64,000 nt of DNA from Psychrobacter arenosus (GCF_904848165.1 NZ_LR884459.1:2976001-3040000), one strand, 5' to 3'. Shown: positions 8,413-16,168, counted from the first letter of the stretch. Translations and numbers: made by a program. Notes: generated by a model not told the origin, from the sequence alone.

Positions 8413-10880
8413 TATGAAGTCGCCCCCTTCATTTGTGGCAGCAAAGGGTCACGATTTAACTTAAGCTCAATAGCAATATTATCGAAACTAGCACTGACTG
8501 CTCGGACATCGGCTTTACTTATTGAAGCGAACCTTCCGAGAGCTTGTTGCCGACTTTTCTCATGACCAATGATGGCGTTAATCAGCTCTATATTGATTGC
8601 CTTTTTTTCAAGTTGAGTCCGTACAAAATGGCGTGTCCAATAAGGGTCAAGGTCAATGATCGCTTTGGTATATTTATACACATCCCCCCTTTTGATAGGA
8701 GATAATTGTATGTAACTCGATGATAAGAGTCTTAATAACGAGATATCTTTGCCATTTTTAAGCTGATCTACTGCCGAATTTATTTCTGAGTTGTATTGGT
8801 GGTTTAACTGATAATGACTAACGTAGTCACGATAACTATTTAGATAAGTTATCAGAGTAGAGCAGAGCGGTATTAGACGATGTGTCTTAGTAGCTCGGCT
8901 CGGCTTGTCATCAATAATTAGCCAGCGGCCATTAATATCTAAATCTAAGTTATTTATATTGCCCAAATTATTATTGGGCCGCACGCCTGTCAATAAACAA
9001 AATACAAACCAAACGTATAGTGTTGTTCTATTAAAGTGCATCTCAACTGACGTGCTACTTTCAGTCCATTTATACAATGACTCTAAAATCTCGCAGACGA
9101 AGCCACTCTTCAAAGCAAAGGGCGATCCAAGCGTATATTTGTGCCATGGCGTAATATAGGATAAATCCAGTCCTATGTCGCTAGAGTCGTCCGAACCATT
9201 TAATACGGTTAATGCTGACTTATAGTGCTCAAGGAGCTCTTCACTCGTGTGACTGCTATAGTACATAGCAGGGGCGTGCGGTGCAGATATTCGGCAGATT
9301 AAATCGGCGATGTGAGTGTTGCAGTTAGGTGTGTAACGATGCAAGATCGTGTGAAGCGTCGACTCAACTCTAGCAATAGATGAATATGGTAATTCAAGCT
9401 CATCTCGAAGGACTTTTAGGTAAGCTGTGAAACTATCCTTATTAGGCACTGAGCTCTTTAGTAAAGAAATGATTAACCATGAGGGTATGGGCAATTTGAT
9501 AACATCTGATTCATTTTCAAAATTATTGCTGTCTAAGCTATCCTTTCGTTTGGTAATACCCAGACTATGCTGAATATATGATCGCCTCTCACCAATTTTA
9601 AAAACCTGAGTGTTCTTTAGATATGATTTGTTCAAGATCGACTTTAATGGCATGGCAGTGAGCAAAGACAGTAATAGAAAGCTAGCACAGACAGGATTTC
9701 TATTATTATCTTCGTCAACACTATTATTTTTTAGTTTTTCAGCATCAAATGCTAAAGCCTTAAATAGTCTTTGATAGCCCACTAACGATAGTAAGCGGGT
9801 ATTGGAGTTAAGCGCCAGTTCTCGTTGGGCAATATAATTTTGTTCAAGAGTTAAGTCTATATGTTGCAGAGGCGCTACATGATTGATAAGCGGATTAGGA
9901 GACTTCTCATAGCTGATATAAGGTGGGTCAAAATTATCTAAGCTCTCTTCAAAAGTGAGATCCAAACCTTCATGAGCTTCAAGCTCAGGTCTAGCAAAGT
10001 CAAGACGAATAGGGCTGCCATTATGTTCGACATCATCATTTGGCGTGTCCCAAAAATAAGGAGCAGGCTCAACTGGGTCTAAGAATTCATCGATATCTCT
10101 CGAGAGAGTTATTGGCTTATTGCGATGTTGCTTCGCTGGCGGCTTTTTAACAATTTCTTCTAAAATAGCATTTTTATAATTTGGGTAATGGGCACGCTCA
10201 AACCCATAAAGTATTTTTTCAATTTGGCTTTTTCGGGTTTCTAGTTTTTTTAGTTGTTTGGCATAGGCTACAGCCTCAATTAGATTTTTATGATTAATCT
10301 CTTCAATGTCATGATTCATCCTTTTTGCAATGGCCGCTATATTATGATGAATACTCTCTATGCTAATGCTATCGGTGGTGCTTAGGTCTATTAACTCCTG
10401 CCATAGCCAGGTTCGATTTGGGCTCTTAGAAAAGACTGCTAATTTAAATTGCATTAAGAGATGACTATAGGCAGTTTTAATATCATAGTGTTTTGTCACT
10501 ACCGCAGTGAACATAGCAATGGCTAGCCAGAACACTTTATTATGATTGCTCTGTTGCGCCTGAGCATCTTGCATCAATGCCAAAATCTGCACTATTAGTG
10601 GCATAGCTGCTAAACCTGATTTGCTGATATCTAACTGCTCATAGGCAATAGGGGAATGACAATACCTAAGAATGTCATGCTTGATAATTTCATTAAAAGG
10701 ACGCTCGCCATGTAACAGCTCTTTAACGCAAAATACGATATCGCTAATGGCATTAACCATATCAGGTTTTGATTTTAATTTATCTATCTCAACAATCTGA
10801 CTAATAGCAAGCCTCAAGTATTCATTAGAGAGCTGAACTATATCATCAGTCTGAGGCAGTTGTTGCGGGGTATCCATCAT
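8412..10880 (-). CDS. gmtY: Tyrosine-recombinase-like protein; second gene of recombinase trio (GmtY-like)
   Basis: An 822-aa protein with recombinase-like boxes in its last 200 residues. These are FCLLTGVRPNNNLGN (Arg near 632), YWTRHFVRTQLEKK (HxxR near 750), and IIGHEKSRQQALGRFASIS (near 770-785). In the last box no tyrosine follows GH; a phenylalanine stands about where the nucleophile is expected, so catalysis is doubtful. Residues 1-600 are helical and of unknown function, with an acidic proline-containing stretch around 270-340. The start overlaps the end of the 167-aa gene by four bases (ATGA type), and its last base is shared with the start of the 1176-aa gene. The GmtY assignment rests on order and size recalled from the gamma-mobile-trio family. 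Confidence 0.72.
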   Translation of the reverse strand: MMDTPQQLPQTDDIVQLSNEYLRLAISQIVEIDKLKSKPDMVNAISDIVFCVKELLHGERPFNEIIKHDILRYCHSPIAYEQLDISKSGLAAMPLIVQILALMQDAQAQQSNHNKVFWLAIAMFTAVVTKHYDIKTAYSHLLMQFKLAVFSKSPNRTWLWQELIDLSTTDSISIESIHHNIAAIAKRMNHDIEEINHKNLIEAVAYAKQLKKLETRKSQIEKILYGFERAHYPNYKNAILEEIVKKPPAKQHRNKPITLSRDIDEFLDPVEPAPYFWDTPNDDVEHNGSPIRLDFARPELEAHEGLDLTFEESLDNFDPPYISYEKSPNPLINHVAPLQHIDLTLEQNYIAQRELALNSNTRLLSLVGYQRLFKALAFDAEKLKNNSVDEDNNRNPVCASFLLLSLLTAMPLKSILNKSYLKNTQVFKIGERRSYIQHSLGITKRKDSLDSNNFENESDVIKLPIPSWLIISLLKSSVPNKDSFTAYLKVLRDELELPYSSIARVESTLHTILHRYTPNCNTHIADLICRISAPHAPAMYYSSHTSEELLEHYKSALTVLNGSDDSSDIGLDLSYITPWHKYTLGSPFALKSGFVCEILESLYKWTESSTSVEMHFNRTTLYVWFVFCLLTGVRPNNNLGNINNLDLDINGRWLIIDDKPSRATKTHRLIPLCSTLITYLNSYRDYVSHYQLNHQYNSEINSAVDQLKNGKDISLLRLLSSSYIQLSPIKRGDVYKYTKAIIDLDPYWTRHFVRTQLEKKAINIELINAIIGHEKSRQQALGRFASISKADVRAVSASFDNIAIELKLNRDPLLPQMKGATS

Positions 10881-11380
10881 CTGCTCTCGCTTATAAGTCG
10901 ATGCAGCGTCCGCTCTGAGATATTGATTAACCGGCTGAACTCTATTTTTGATAATTGATTGCTGTTAAACATATCCTTACAGGCTTCAGTAGAGAGTAAG
11001 TCTGAAAGCTCATCAAGGATTTTGCTTAAATGAAGCTGTTTGTAGTATCTCGATATAGTTTGGATTAGCTCATAAAAACACTGCTCAAGGTGATATTGAT
11101 TTAAATTAATTCTGTCGTAAGAAATAGACTGATTCCGCAAACTCTCTTCCTTTGCTAGTTTTAGCCTGATGAATAATTCAAAATTGTTTGTTACCGCTAA
11201 TAGACGCTCTTCTTGAATAACAATAGTCGGTCTAGACAGCTCGAGCTGAAATTGAAAGTTTAACTGATCTTCATTTAGAAAGGGACGAATAAGGGTAAGG
11301 TAGACCTCATAAAAAGGCAGCGTCGTTGAGTAAACCATTAAACCTTGTTTGGAGAACTGCGAAAATGTGGTTTTTTTCAT
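10877..11380 (-). CDS. gmtX: Small first gene of recombinase trio (GmtX-like)
   Basis: A 167-aa protein beginning MKKTTFSQFSKQGLMVY. Its middle is helical and rich in Leu and charged residues. The C-terminus (LSKIEFSRLINISERTLHRLISESR, residues about 143-167) has the spacing of a helix-turn-helix recognition element, suggesting DNA binding or directionality control. It overlaps the following gene by four bases and is the promoter-proximal gene of the operon. No catalytic motif is visible. By position it corresponds to GmtX of gamma-mobile-trio modules; that name is recalled, not tested. It could instead be an unrelated accessory factor of a large integrase. Confidence 0.62.
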   Translation of the reverse strand: MKKTTFSQFSKQGLMVYSTTLPFYEVYLTLIRPFLNEDQLNFQFQLELSRPTIVIQEERLLAVTNNFELFIRLKLAKEESLRNQSISYDRINLNQYHLEQCFYELIQTISRYYKQLHLSKILDELSDLLSTEACKDMFNSNQLSKIEFSRLINISERTLHRLISESR

Positions 11381-11464
11381 CTATCACCCTTCTTTGACTT
11401 ATAAAGCTCATAATAGCTGCTTAATATACTTTAATGCATTTTAAGGCAAGGACAATTAGGGCTG

Positions 11465-11497
11465 AAAATAAAACGACAATTCGTGTCGTTTTATTTT
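11465..11497. repeat. Perfect 14-bp hairpin upstream of recombinase trio
   Basis: Arms AAAATAAAACGACA and TGTCGTTTTATTTT enclose a 5-nt loop ATTCG. With T-tracts on both sides it could be a bidirectional terminator, but it lies about 85 bp upstream of the first trio gene. An operator or recombinase binding site is therefore equally possible. A 12-bp palindrome, TTTTTGCAAAAA, lies a few bases to the right. Confidence 0.6.
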
Positions 11498-11599
11498 TAG
11501 AATCTTCTTTTTTGCAAAAAGAATAAATGCTTAAAGATAGAATGCAGTCTTATGAATTAGATAAGGTAAGGCGGAACATTTCTTTGAACCGCCCCGGGA

Positions 11600-11938
11600 T
11601 TGTCGGAGACTCAATATTCTGAGAGTGCGACAATGAAAAGACAAACCTACACTCCTGAGATTAAAGAACGCGCCGTTCGCATGCTGACTGAAGCGTCGGG
11701 CGATTACCCCTCCACCTGGTCAGCCATCCAAGCCCGTGCCCCTAAGATTGGCTGTACGCCTGAAACTCTAAGATTATGGCATAAAAAACACATCGATCAA
11801 ACTATTCCTACCTCAGTGCAAGCGCAAAGTAATAAAGAGCTTAAACGCGAGAACAAAGAGCTTAAGCAAGCTAATGAAATCATCAGAAAGGCTGCGACTT
11901 TTTCCGCCCAGGCGGAGACGGGCCGTACACCCAAGTAA
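11600..11938 (+). CDS. IS3-family transposase OrfA
   Basis: The open frame gives 112 aa, but the natural start is probably the ATG at 11633 (MKRQTYTPEIKERAVRML), which aligns with IS3 OrfA proteins. It has an HTH_Tnp_1 domain followed by a coiled coil (NKELKRENKELKQANEIIRKA). The end of the frame overlaps the OrfB frame at about 11874-11938, consistent with programmed frameshifting to make the OrfAB fusion. Confidence 0.85.
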   Translation: MSETQYSESATMKRQTYTPEIKERAVRMLTEASGDYPSTWSAIQARAPKIGCTPETLRLWHKKHIDQTIPTSVQAQSNKELKRENKELKQANEIIRKAATFSAQAETGRTPK

Positions 11939-12835
11939 TAGTTTCATCGACGACAATAAACAGTTTTATGGAATCGAGCCAATTTGTAGAGTACTACCGA
12001 TTGCCCCATCAACCTATTATCGCGCTAAAGACTTAAGCGATAACCCACATAAGTGCTCACTACGCAGGCAGCATGACGACTTTTACATCGGTGAGATTAA
12101 ACGTATTTGGCAGGTCAGCAAATGCCGTTACGGTGCGCGTAATGTCTGGCAGCAGATGAAAGCTGAAGGGTTAAAGGTTGCTAGGTGTACCATAGAGCGT
12201 TTAATGAAGCAGTTGGTATGCAAGGCATCTGGCGCGGCAAAGGCAAGATTACCACCAATAGCCGTGACGACCAAAAGCGCGCTGATGACTTGGTAAATCG
12301 TAACTTTAATGTCCATCGTCCTAATCAGCTGTGGGTGGCGGACTTCACTTACATCAAGACGTTAAGCGGCTGGGTCTATACCGCCTTTATCCTTGATGTG
12401 TTTGCCCGCGCTATTGTGGGCTGGAAAGTATCTAATCGTATGAACAAGGATATGGTGATGGCGGCGTTAAATCAAGTGATAACAGATAGGAAGAATCCTA
12501 AGGATGTGATTCATCACAGTGATCGAGGGGTTCAGTATTTATCCATTCGCTACACGGATAAAATGAAGGACTCTGGCATGATTGCTTCTGTTGGTACAAC
12601 AGGCGATCCATACGACCATGCATTGGCTGAAACGGTCAATAGGCTTTACAAGTCTGAGGTGATTGATTATTTAAAGAAGAACTGGTCTGGTGTTAATGAT
12701 GTTGAACTGGCGACCCTTGAGTGGGTGGACTGGTTTAATAAAACACGGCTGCATAGCACGATTGGTTATGTGTCACCCTTTGAGTTTGAAAAGCGGTATT
12801 ATGATAATTTAACCTTGTCAGGCATCGCTGCCTGA
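11874..12835 (+). pseudogene. IS3-family transposase OrfB, broken by 1-bp deletion
   Basis: The N-terminal half (SFIDDNKQFYGIEPICRVL to CTIERLMKQL) and the C-terminal half (GMQGIWRGKGKITTNSRDD to the end) are in different frames. They join at about 12210-12218, where CAGTTGGTATG lacks one G of the expected CAGTTGGGTATG. The C-terminal half keeps the DDE core: WVADFTYIKT, VIHHSDRGVQYLS, and the E-containing ALAETVNRLYKSEVI. It is inactive unless ribosomes or polymerase slip at the G run. Confidence 0.85.
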
Positions 12836-12876
12836 CTCAAGTGAATCACTCTCCGATAAAGTCGGGGCGGTTCAAA

Positions 12877-13276
12877 CATCGATTCCAACATAGTGGGTCA
12901 TCTTGTCGTCTTCCCTTGTTGATTCAGCATCACTCATCGCATTTTAGAGATGGTTAGGCACTTGGATACCATTCAGATTATAAAGATGAAGGATGAGCAT
13001 TGGGCGTTATCTACGTCACAGTGTCTAAACACTAAGGGTGGGTAGACGCTCACAATGCTCGTGATTCGATGATAAATTGTACCAAGAACTCATGAGATTT
13101 ATCATCAATCAAGATATAAGGGTGGGGGTAAAATAACTGCCAAATGTCAGTGCCCAAATACGAGTTAAATTTTATTATCTATTAAATTACATAGCGTGTA
13201 TAATAATTTTTATTAGGCTATAGACCTTTAATTACTTTACTTTCATTATAATGTCATTTAAAGTAATTTTGTCTAC
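12877..13276. other. Non-coding stretch between IS3 and tRNA half
   Basis: About 400 bp without an ORF or recognised motif. It contains neither the D-arm nor the 5' acceptor strand that would complete the tRNA-Val at its right end. If the tRNA half is an attachment scar, this segment should be the element-side end. Confidence 0.5.
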
Positions 13277-13326
13277 CTACCTTGACATGGTGGAGGTCGC
13301 TAGTTCGAATCTAGTTACGCCTACCA
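13277..13326 (+). other. 3' half of tRNA-Val(GAC), candidate attachment site
   Basis: The sequence folds as the 3' part of a tRNA. The anticodon arm is CTACC-TTGACAT-GGTGG with anticodon GAC (13277-13293), followed by variable loop AGGTC. The T-arm is GCTAG-TTCGAAT-CTAGT (13299-13315), then 3' acceptor strand TACGCCT, discriminator A and encoded CCA. A complete gene would need AGGCGTA plus a D-arm upstream; the preceding DNA has neither. The break at the anticodon stem is a typical tyrosine-integrase crossover point, so this is read as a displaced tRNA 3' end (att scar). Confidence 0.8.
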
Positions 13327-13333
13327 AAATTCG

Positions 13334-13365
13334 AAAGCCCCAATCTTATGATTGGGGCTTTTTTT
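13334..13365 (+). terminator. Rho-independent terminator behind the tRNA half
   Basis: A perfect 10-bp stem AGCCCCAATC/GATTGGGGCT with loop TTAT is followed by a T-run. It starts 10 nt after the CCA, as expected for the native terminator of the original tRNA gene. This suggests the right side of the scar is the ancestral downstream flank. Confidence 0.85.
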
Positions 13366-13616
13366 GTGCGTGTTTTATAAGGGCTAGTTCGCTTATACAG
13401 ATAATCATCAGGATATTGTTCAACGTCTTTTAACAGTGCTTCATTAAGTATTTTAGTCGGTCGTTTATACCAAATTTGTTTGATACTTGAGTCTTTGAGC
13501 CAGCGCTGTAAAGCGGTTTTGCTAACGTTATAGAAAGTACATGCTTGGCGGATACTCATATCACTCTGTTTGACGCTTTTAATAACTTGCGCTCAAAAAT
13601 CTGCTGAATAGGTCAC
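13366..13616 (-). pseudogene. IS630-like transposase N-terminal remnant
   Basis: From a GTG at 13616 the frame reads VTYSADF, an in-frame TGA (probably an Arg CGA changed to stop), AQVIKSVKQSDMSIRQACTF, then NVSKTALQRWLKDSS and PTKILNEALLKDVEQYPDDY. These are typical N-terminal HTH residues of IS630-family transposases. The match ends near the tRNA terminator, so the catalytic domain is deleted. Confidence 0.7.
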
Positions 13617-13667
13617 GTGTTTTTCTGCGATTTTGCTTGTCTTAAAATGATTGTATCTTATTTATAA

Positions 13668-13832
13668 AGAACCGAATATAAAATACAAGCAGGAGAAGCT
13701 AAATTATCGGCTCTTGGACGGCAAGTTGCGGATAATTTAAATATACCAAAAGATAAGGTTCAAATTACTATAATAAAAGATGGTGGTAAATTTGATAACG
13801 GTTCTCAAACACCTCTTTCATTTACATTTTAA
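13668..13832 (+). pseudogene. Possible C-terminal tail of a polymorphic toxin
   Basis: The frame opens at the end of the IS630 remnant and reads EYKIQAGEAKLSALGRQVAD, then NLNIPKDKVQITIIKDGGKF, ending PLSFTF and a stop at 13830-13832. It has no start codon of its own. A small acidic ORF follows after 13 nt, the usual spacing between CdiA/Rhs-type toxin C-termini and immunity genes. The toxin identity is inference from architecture; I do not recognise the domain. Confidence 0.4.
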
Positions 13833-13845
13833 TTGTGAGAAAAAA

Positions 13846-14232
13846 ATGAGTTATTGCAAGCTATATATAGACTCAACATATGACAAGAATATGGTTAACA
13901 GTTTTTTGTACGACAGTCTTGATAAACTCGAATGTTCGTACGCAGGGTATGTCGATACTGTAGATATTGTCGTTTTCGATAACGATAATTGCAATTCTTC
14001 TGTTAAGGTTGGTAGAAAGGCAAACCCAACAGAAACAATATATTATGTCGATATCTATGATGAAAATGAAGACGATGACTTACTAGAGTTTAAGGAAATA
14101 GTTATTGAATTAATAAAATTACTAAGAGAAAAGTTTGAGTATGTTGTTGCTTCTTGTGAATTTGAAGAATTTGTTATACAAGAGACAGGATGGAATTGGA
14201 CAGAGACAAATCCTTATCCAAGCTTAAATTGA
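13846..14232 (+). CDS. Small acidic protein, candidate immunity protein
   Basis: The most plausible start is the ATG at 13846 (MSYCKLYIDSTYDKN), giving 128 aa; a longer frame from 13780 overlaps the preceding coding tail. The protein is strongly acidic (YDENEDDDLLEFKE), with alternating beta-like and helical stretches and no signal peptide or membrane segment. It ends GWNWTETNPYPSLN. Small, acidic, AT-rich genes 10-20 nt behind a toxin tail are typical immunity genes of polymorphic toxin systems. I do not recognise a specific Imm family. The low GC relative to the metabolic genes supports horizontal origin. Confidence 0.5.
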   Translation: MSYCKLYIDSTYDKNMVNSFLYDSLDKLECSYAGYVDTVDIVVFDNDNCNSSVKVGRKANPTETIYYVDIYDENEDDDLLEFKEIVIELIKLLREKFEYVVASCEFEEFVIQETGWNWTETNPYPSLN

Positions 14233-14245
14233 AATATGAGAGGAT

Positions 14246-14377
14246 GTGAAAACATTAGACCTGAAAGATTCGGTCAATAAAACGTATGTTAATCTCAATT
14301 TATCGAGTATCAGGGAAGTAAAAATGATTAGTGTTCATAAACTAGAGTTTAAAATATTTAAACCTAATGGTAAATAA
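14246..14377 (+). CDS. Small ORF, 43 aa, unknown
   Basis: GTG start preceded by GAGAGG. It reads VKTLDLKDSVNKTYVNLNLS and ends FKIFKPNGK, 2 bp before the next ATG. It may be a small real gene or the displaced C-terminal tail of another toxin module, because it sits between two immunity-like ORFs. The evidence is only spacing and an acceptable ribosome site. Confidence 0.3.
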   Translation: MKTLDLKDSVNKTYVNLNLSSIREVKMISVHKLEFKIFKPNGK

Positions 14378-14379
14378 TT

Positions 14380-14631
14380 ATGAATGAAAATATATATTGT
14401 GAAAACTGTAAAACTGATGAGTTTTTTATATCAAAAACACAGGGTATATTGTCAGGTTTATTTTGTAAAAAGTGTAAGCTATGGATAGTAGTTACTTCGA
14501 ACTTCTCTGAAATAGAAATAGATGACAGTTTTTATAAAGTTTTTTTTGAATTTACAGAAAATTTAGCAGCAAAAAACCACTTTAATAAGTGGTTTTTTTC
14601 TGCTAAATTTTGTTCTAACTTAATGCATTAA
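14380..14631 (+). CDS. Small zinc-ribbon-like protein, unknown function
   Basis: An 83-aa frame with two CxxC knuckles, YCENCKTDE and FCKKCKLW, spaced like a zinc ribbon, followed by an acidic helix (FSEIEIDDSFYKVFFEF). The last 25 codons run through a large near-perfect hairpin (14559-14610) that looks like a terminator, so the natural C-terminus may have been lost and replaced by hairpin-encoded residues. Its place behind the toxin/immunity-like remnant suggests an orphan immunity or accessory gene; this is weak inference. Confidence 0.45.
   Translation: MNENIYCENCKTDEFFISKTQGILSGLFCKKCKLWIVVTSNFSEIEIDDSFYKVFFEFTENLAAKNHFNKWFFSAKFCSNLMH
14559..14610. terminator. Long bidirectional hairpin terminator
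   Basis: Left arm AAATTTAGCAG-C-AAAAAACCACTT pairs with right arm AAGTGGTTTTTT-T-CTGCTAAATTT around loop TAAT. That is 23 paired positions with one mismatch (C/T). T-rich on either strand, it lies between the convergent zinc-ribbon ORF and yjiH-like gene. It overlaps the 3' end of the zinc-ribbon ORF. Confidence 0.8.
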
Positions 14632-14651
14632 ATTTTCAAAAAAAATCTCAT

Positions 14652-16073
14652 TTAAAAAATTAGGTGAGCACATAATGCAATAATTGGTAATGAAATCACT
14701 GTTCTTAAGAGAAAGATTATTAATAACTGAAAAAAGCTAACTGGAATCTTTGTCCCTAAAATTAATCCACCTACCTCTGACATATAGATTAATTGAGAAA
14801 CTGATAAGCAAGCTATTATAAATCGAGTTAATTCTGATTCTATTGAAGAGCCGATAATAGCAGGCAAAAACATATCTGCAAAACCCACCATAATGGTTTT
14901 AGACATTTCTTGTGCGTAAGGTATATTCAATAATTCTAATAATGGAATAAATGGCATGCCCAAATAATCAAATACAGGGGTTTTTTCTGCAACAATCAAG
15001 CCCATAGTTCCAATTGCCATAACTACAGGTAATATCCCAATCCACATATCTAGAATATTTTTTAATCCGTCATTTAAGAAATTAAGAAAGCTCGGGCTTT
15101 TTTCTGATTTTTGAATGGCTTTGTATAAACCGTAGCTAAATAATGTTTCCCCTGGAGGGATGGTTTCATGGTCTCTATCATTATTTTCTATTGTATATGT
15201 ATTCTCAATTTTAGAGAGAGGGAAGAGTCTGGGTAAGATCAAAGCACAAACAATCCCACATAAAGCAACTACCCCAACCATGTTGATAAAATAACTTTCT
15301 AGTTTCACCTGAGAAATGACAACCAAACAAAATGTGATAGAAACCGCTGAAAAACTGGTTGCAATGACTGCGGCTTCTTTCTTAGTATAAAACCCACCTT
15401 GCAATTGCTTATCAGTTAATAATACACCAATTGTGCCATCACCTAACCATGACGCCAAACAATCCACAGATGATCTGCCTGGCAAACCAAATAAGGGTCT
15501 CATTACTTTACTTAATAAAACACCAAAGAATTCTAATAAGCCAAAATCAAGGAGTAGGGGGAGTAATAATCCCGCTAAGAAAAAAACTATAAAAAGTATC
15601 GGCATTAACTCATACAGTACTAAGCCCCCAATACTGTCTGAATATATGGCTTCATAAGAATATTTAAAATAAGTTACTAAAGCAAAAAATGCACCAAGTG
15701 TTCTGAGAACTAGCCAGGGCATCGTAACGTTTAATAGATTATTTAAAAATGAATTGTCTAAAATAAAGGCAGGCTTCATGAATTTAGTATACAAGGTACC
15801 AGCCAGCGTAATCATAATCGAGATAACGACAAGTGATGGTAAAAGGTCACTCATATAACCTTGTATATAGTCCTTTAGTACAGATATAGGAATGGTAAAA
15901 CCTTCCGAATATGATACAAATTTACCATCTACATATGGAATGGGAAGCATGAAAATCATTAAACCCAGCATAGATGGGATAAAAAATTTTAAAAATTGCC
16001 TGATGCTTATACTATTACTATAATTAGCAGCCCTGCTAGTATCTTGATTTAAAGTATTTAATTTAATATCCAT
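14652..16073 (-). CDS. YjiH-type membrane protein with nucleoside-recognition (Gate) domain
   Basis: A 473-aa polytopic inner-membrane protein with roughly ten hydrophobic segments. The YjiH/Gate-type core is recognisable around residues 180-290 (LPGRSSVDCLASWLGDGTIG, then LTDKQLQGGFYTKKEAAVIA). It ends with paired C-terminal helices. Members of this group are proposed transporters and often sit in amino-acid catabolic operons. Here it lies downstream of arginase in an arginine/ornithine cluster, so uptake or exchange of arginine, ornithine or a related compound is the likely role; this is inference from context. Confidence 0.8.
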   Translation of the reverse strand: MDIKLNTLNQDTSRAANYSNSISIRQFLKFFIPSMLGLMIFMLPIPYVDGKFVSYSEGFTIPISVLKDYIQGYMSDLLPSLVVISIMITLAGTLYTKFMKPAFILDNSFLNNLLNVTMPWLVLRTLGAFFALVTYFKYSYEAIYSDSIGGLVLYELMPILFIVFFLAGLLLPLLLDFGLLEFFGVLLSKVMRPLFGLPGRSSVDCLASWLGDGTIGVLLTDKQLQGGFYTKKEAAVIATSFSAVSITFCLVVISQVKLESYFINMVGVVALCGIVCALILPRLFPLSKIENTYTIENNDRDHETIPPGETLFSYGLYKAIQKSEKSPSFLNFLNDGLKNILDMWIGILPVVMAIGTMGLIVAEKTPVFDYLGMPFIPLLELLNIPYAQEMSKTIMVGFADMFLPAIIGSSIESELTRFIIACLSVSQLIYMSEVGGLILGTKIPVSFFQLLIIFLLRTVISLPIIALCAHLIF

Positions 16074-16099
16074 ATTATTTTTACTCGCAGTCCCTTTTT

Positions 16100-16141
16100 A
16101 ACTAACATAAAAATATATGCAATAAAATTTTTATGTTAGTT
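16100..16141. promoter_or_regulatory. 15-bp AT-rich hairpin between arginase and yjiH-like gene
   Basis: Perfect arms AACTAACATAAAAAT and ATTTTTATGTTAGTT enclose a 12-nt loop in the gap between two co-directional genes. In the transcript direction no T-run follows, so it is more likely an mRNA-stability or attenuating hairpin than a strong terminator. Confidence 0.5.
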
Positions 16142-16168
16142 GTTTTAGCTCCATTTTTAATATTTATA

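Larger units (their letters stand above)
11583..12876 (+). mobile_element. IS3-family insertion sequence, near-complete, OrfB frameshifted
   Basis: Terminal inverted repeats are visible: TTTGAACCGCCCC at 11583 and its complement GGGGCGGTTCAAA ending at 12876. Matching inner parts (GTCGGAGACT versus ATCGGAGAGT) extend the repeats to about 29 bp with mismatches. OrfA and OrfB lie between in the usual order. I see no convincing 3-4-bp target duplication. It sits just upstream of the trio operon. About 1.29 kb is normal for the family. Confidence 0.85.

Noticed and set aside
13200-13326. Complete tRNA-Val gene
   Set aside because: The D-arm and 5' acceptor strand AGGCGTA could not be found upstream; only the 3' half is present.
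13251-13433. Plus-strand 60-codon frame over the tRNA half and terminator
   Set aside because: It overlaps structured RNA and a terminator; not a plausible gene.
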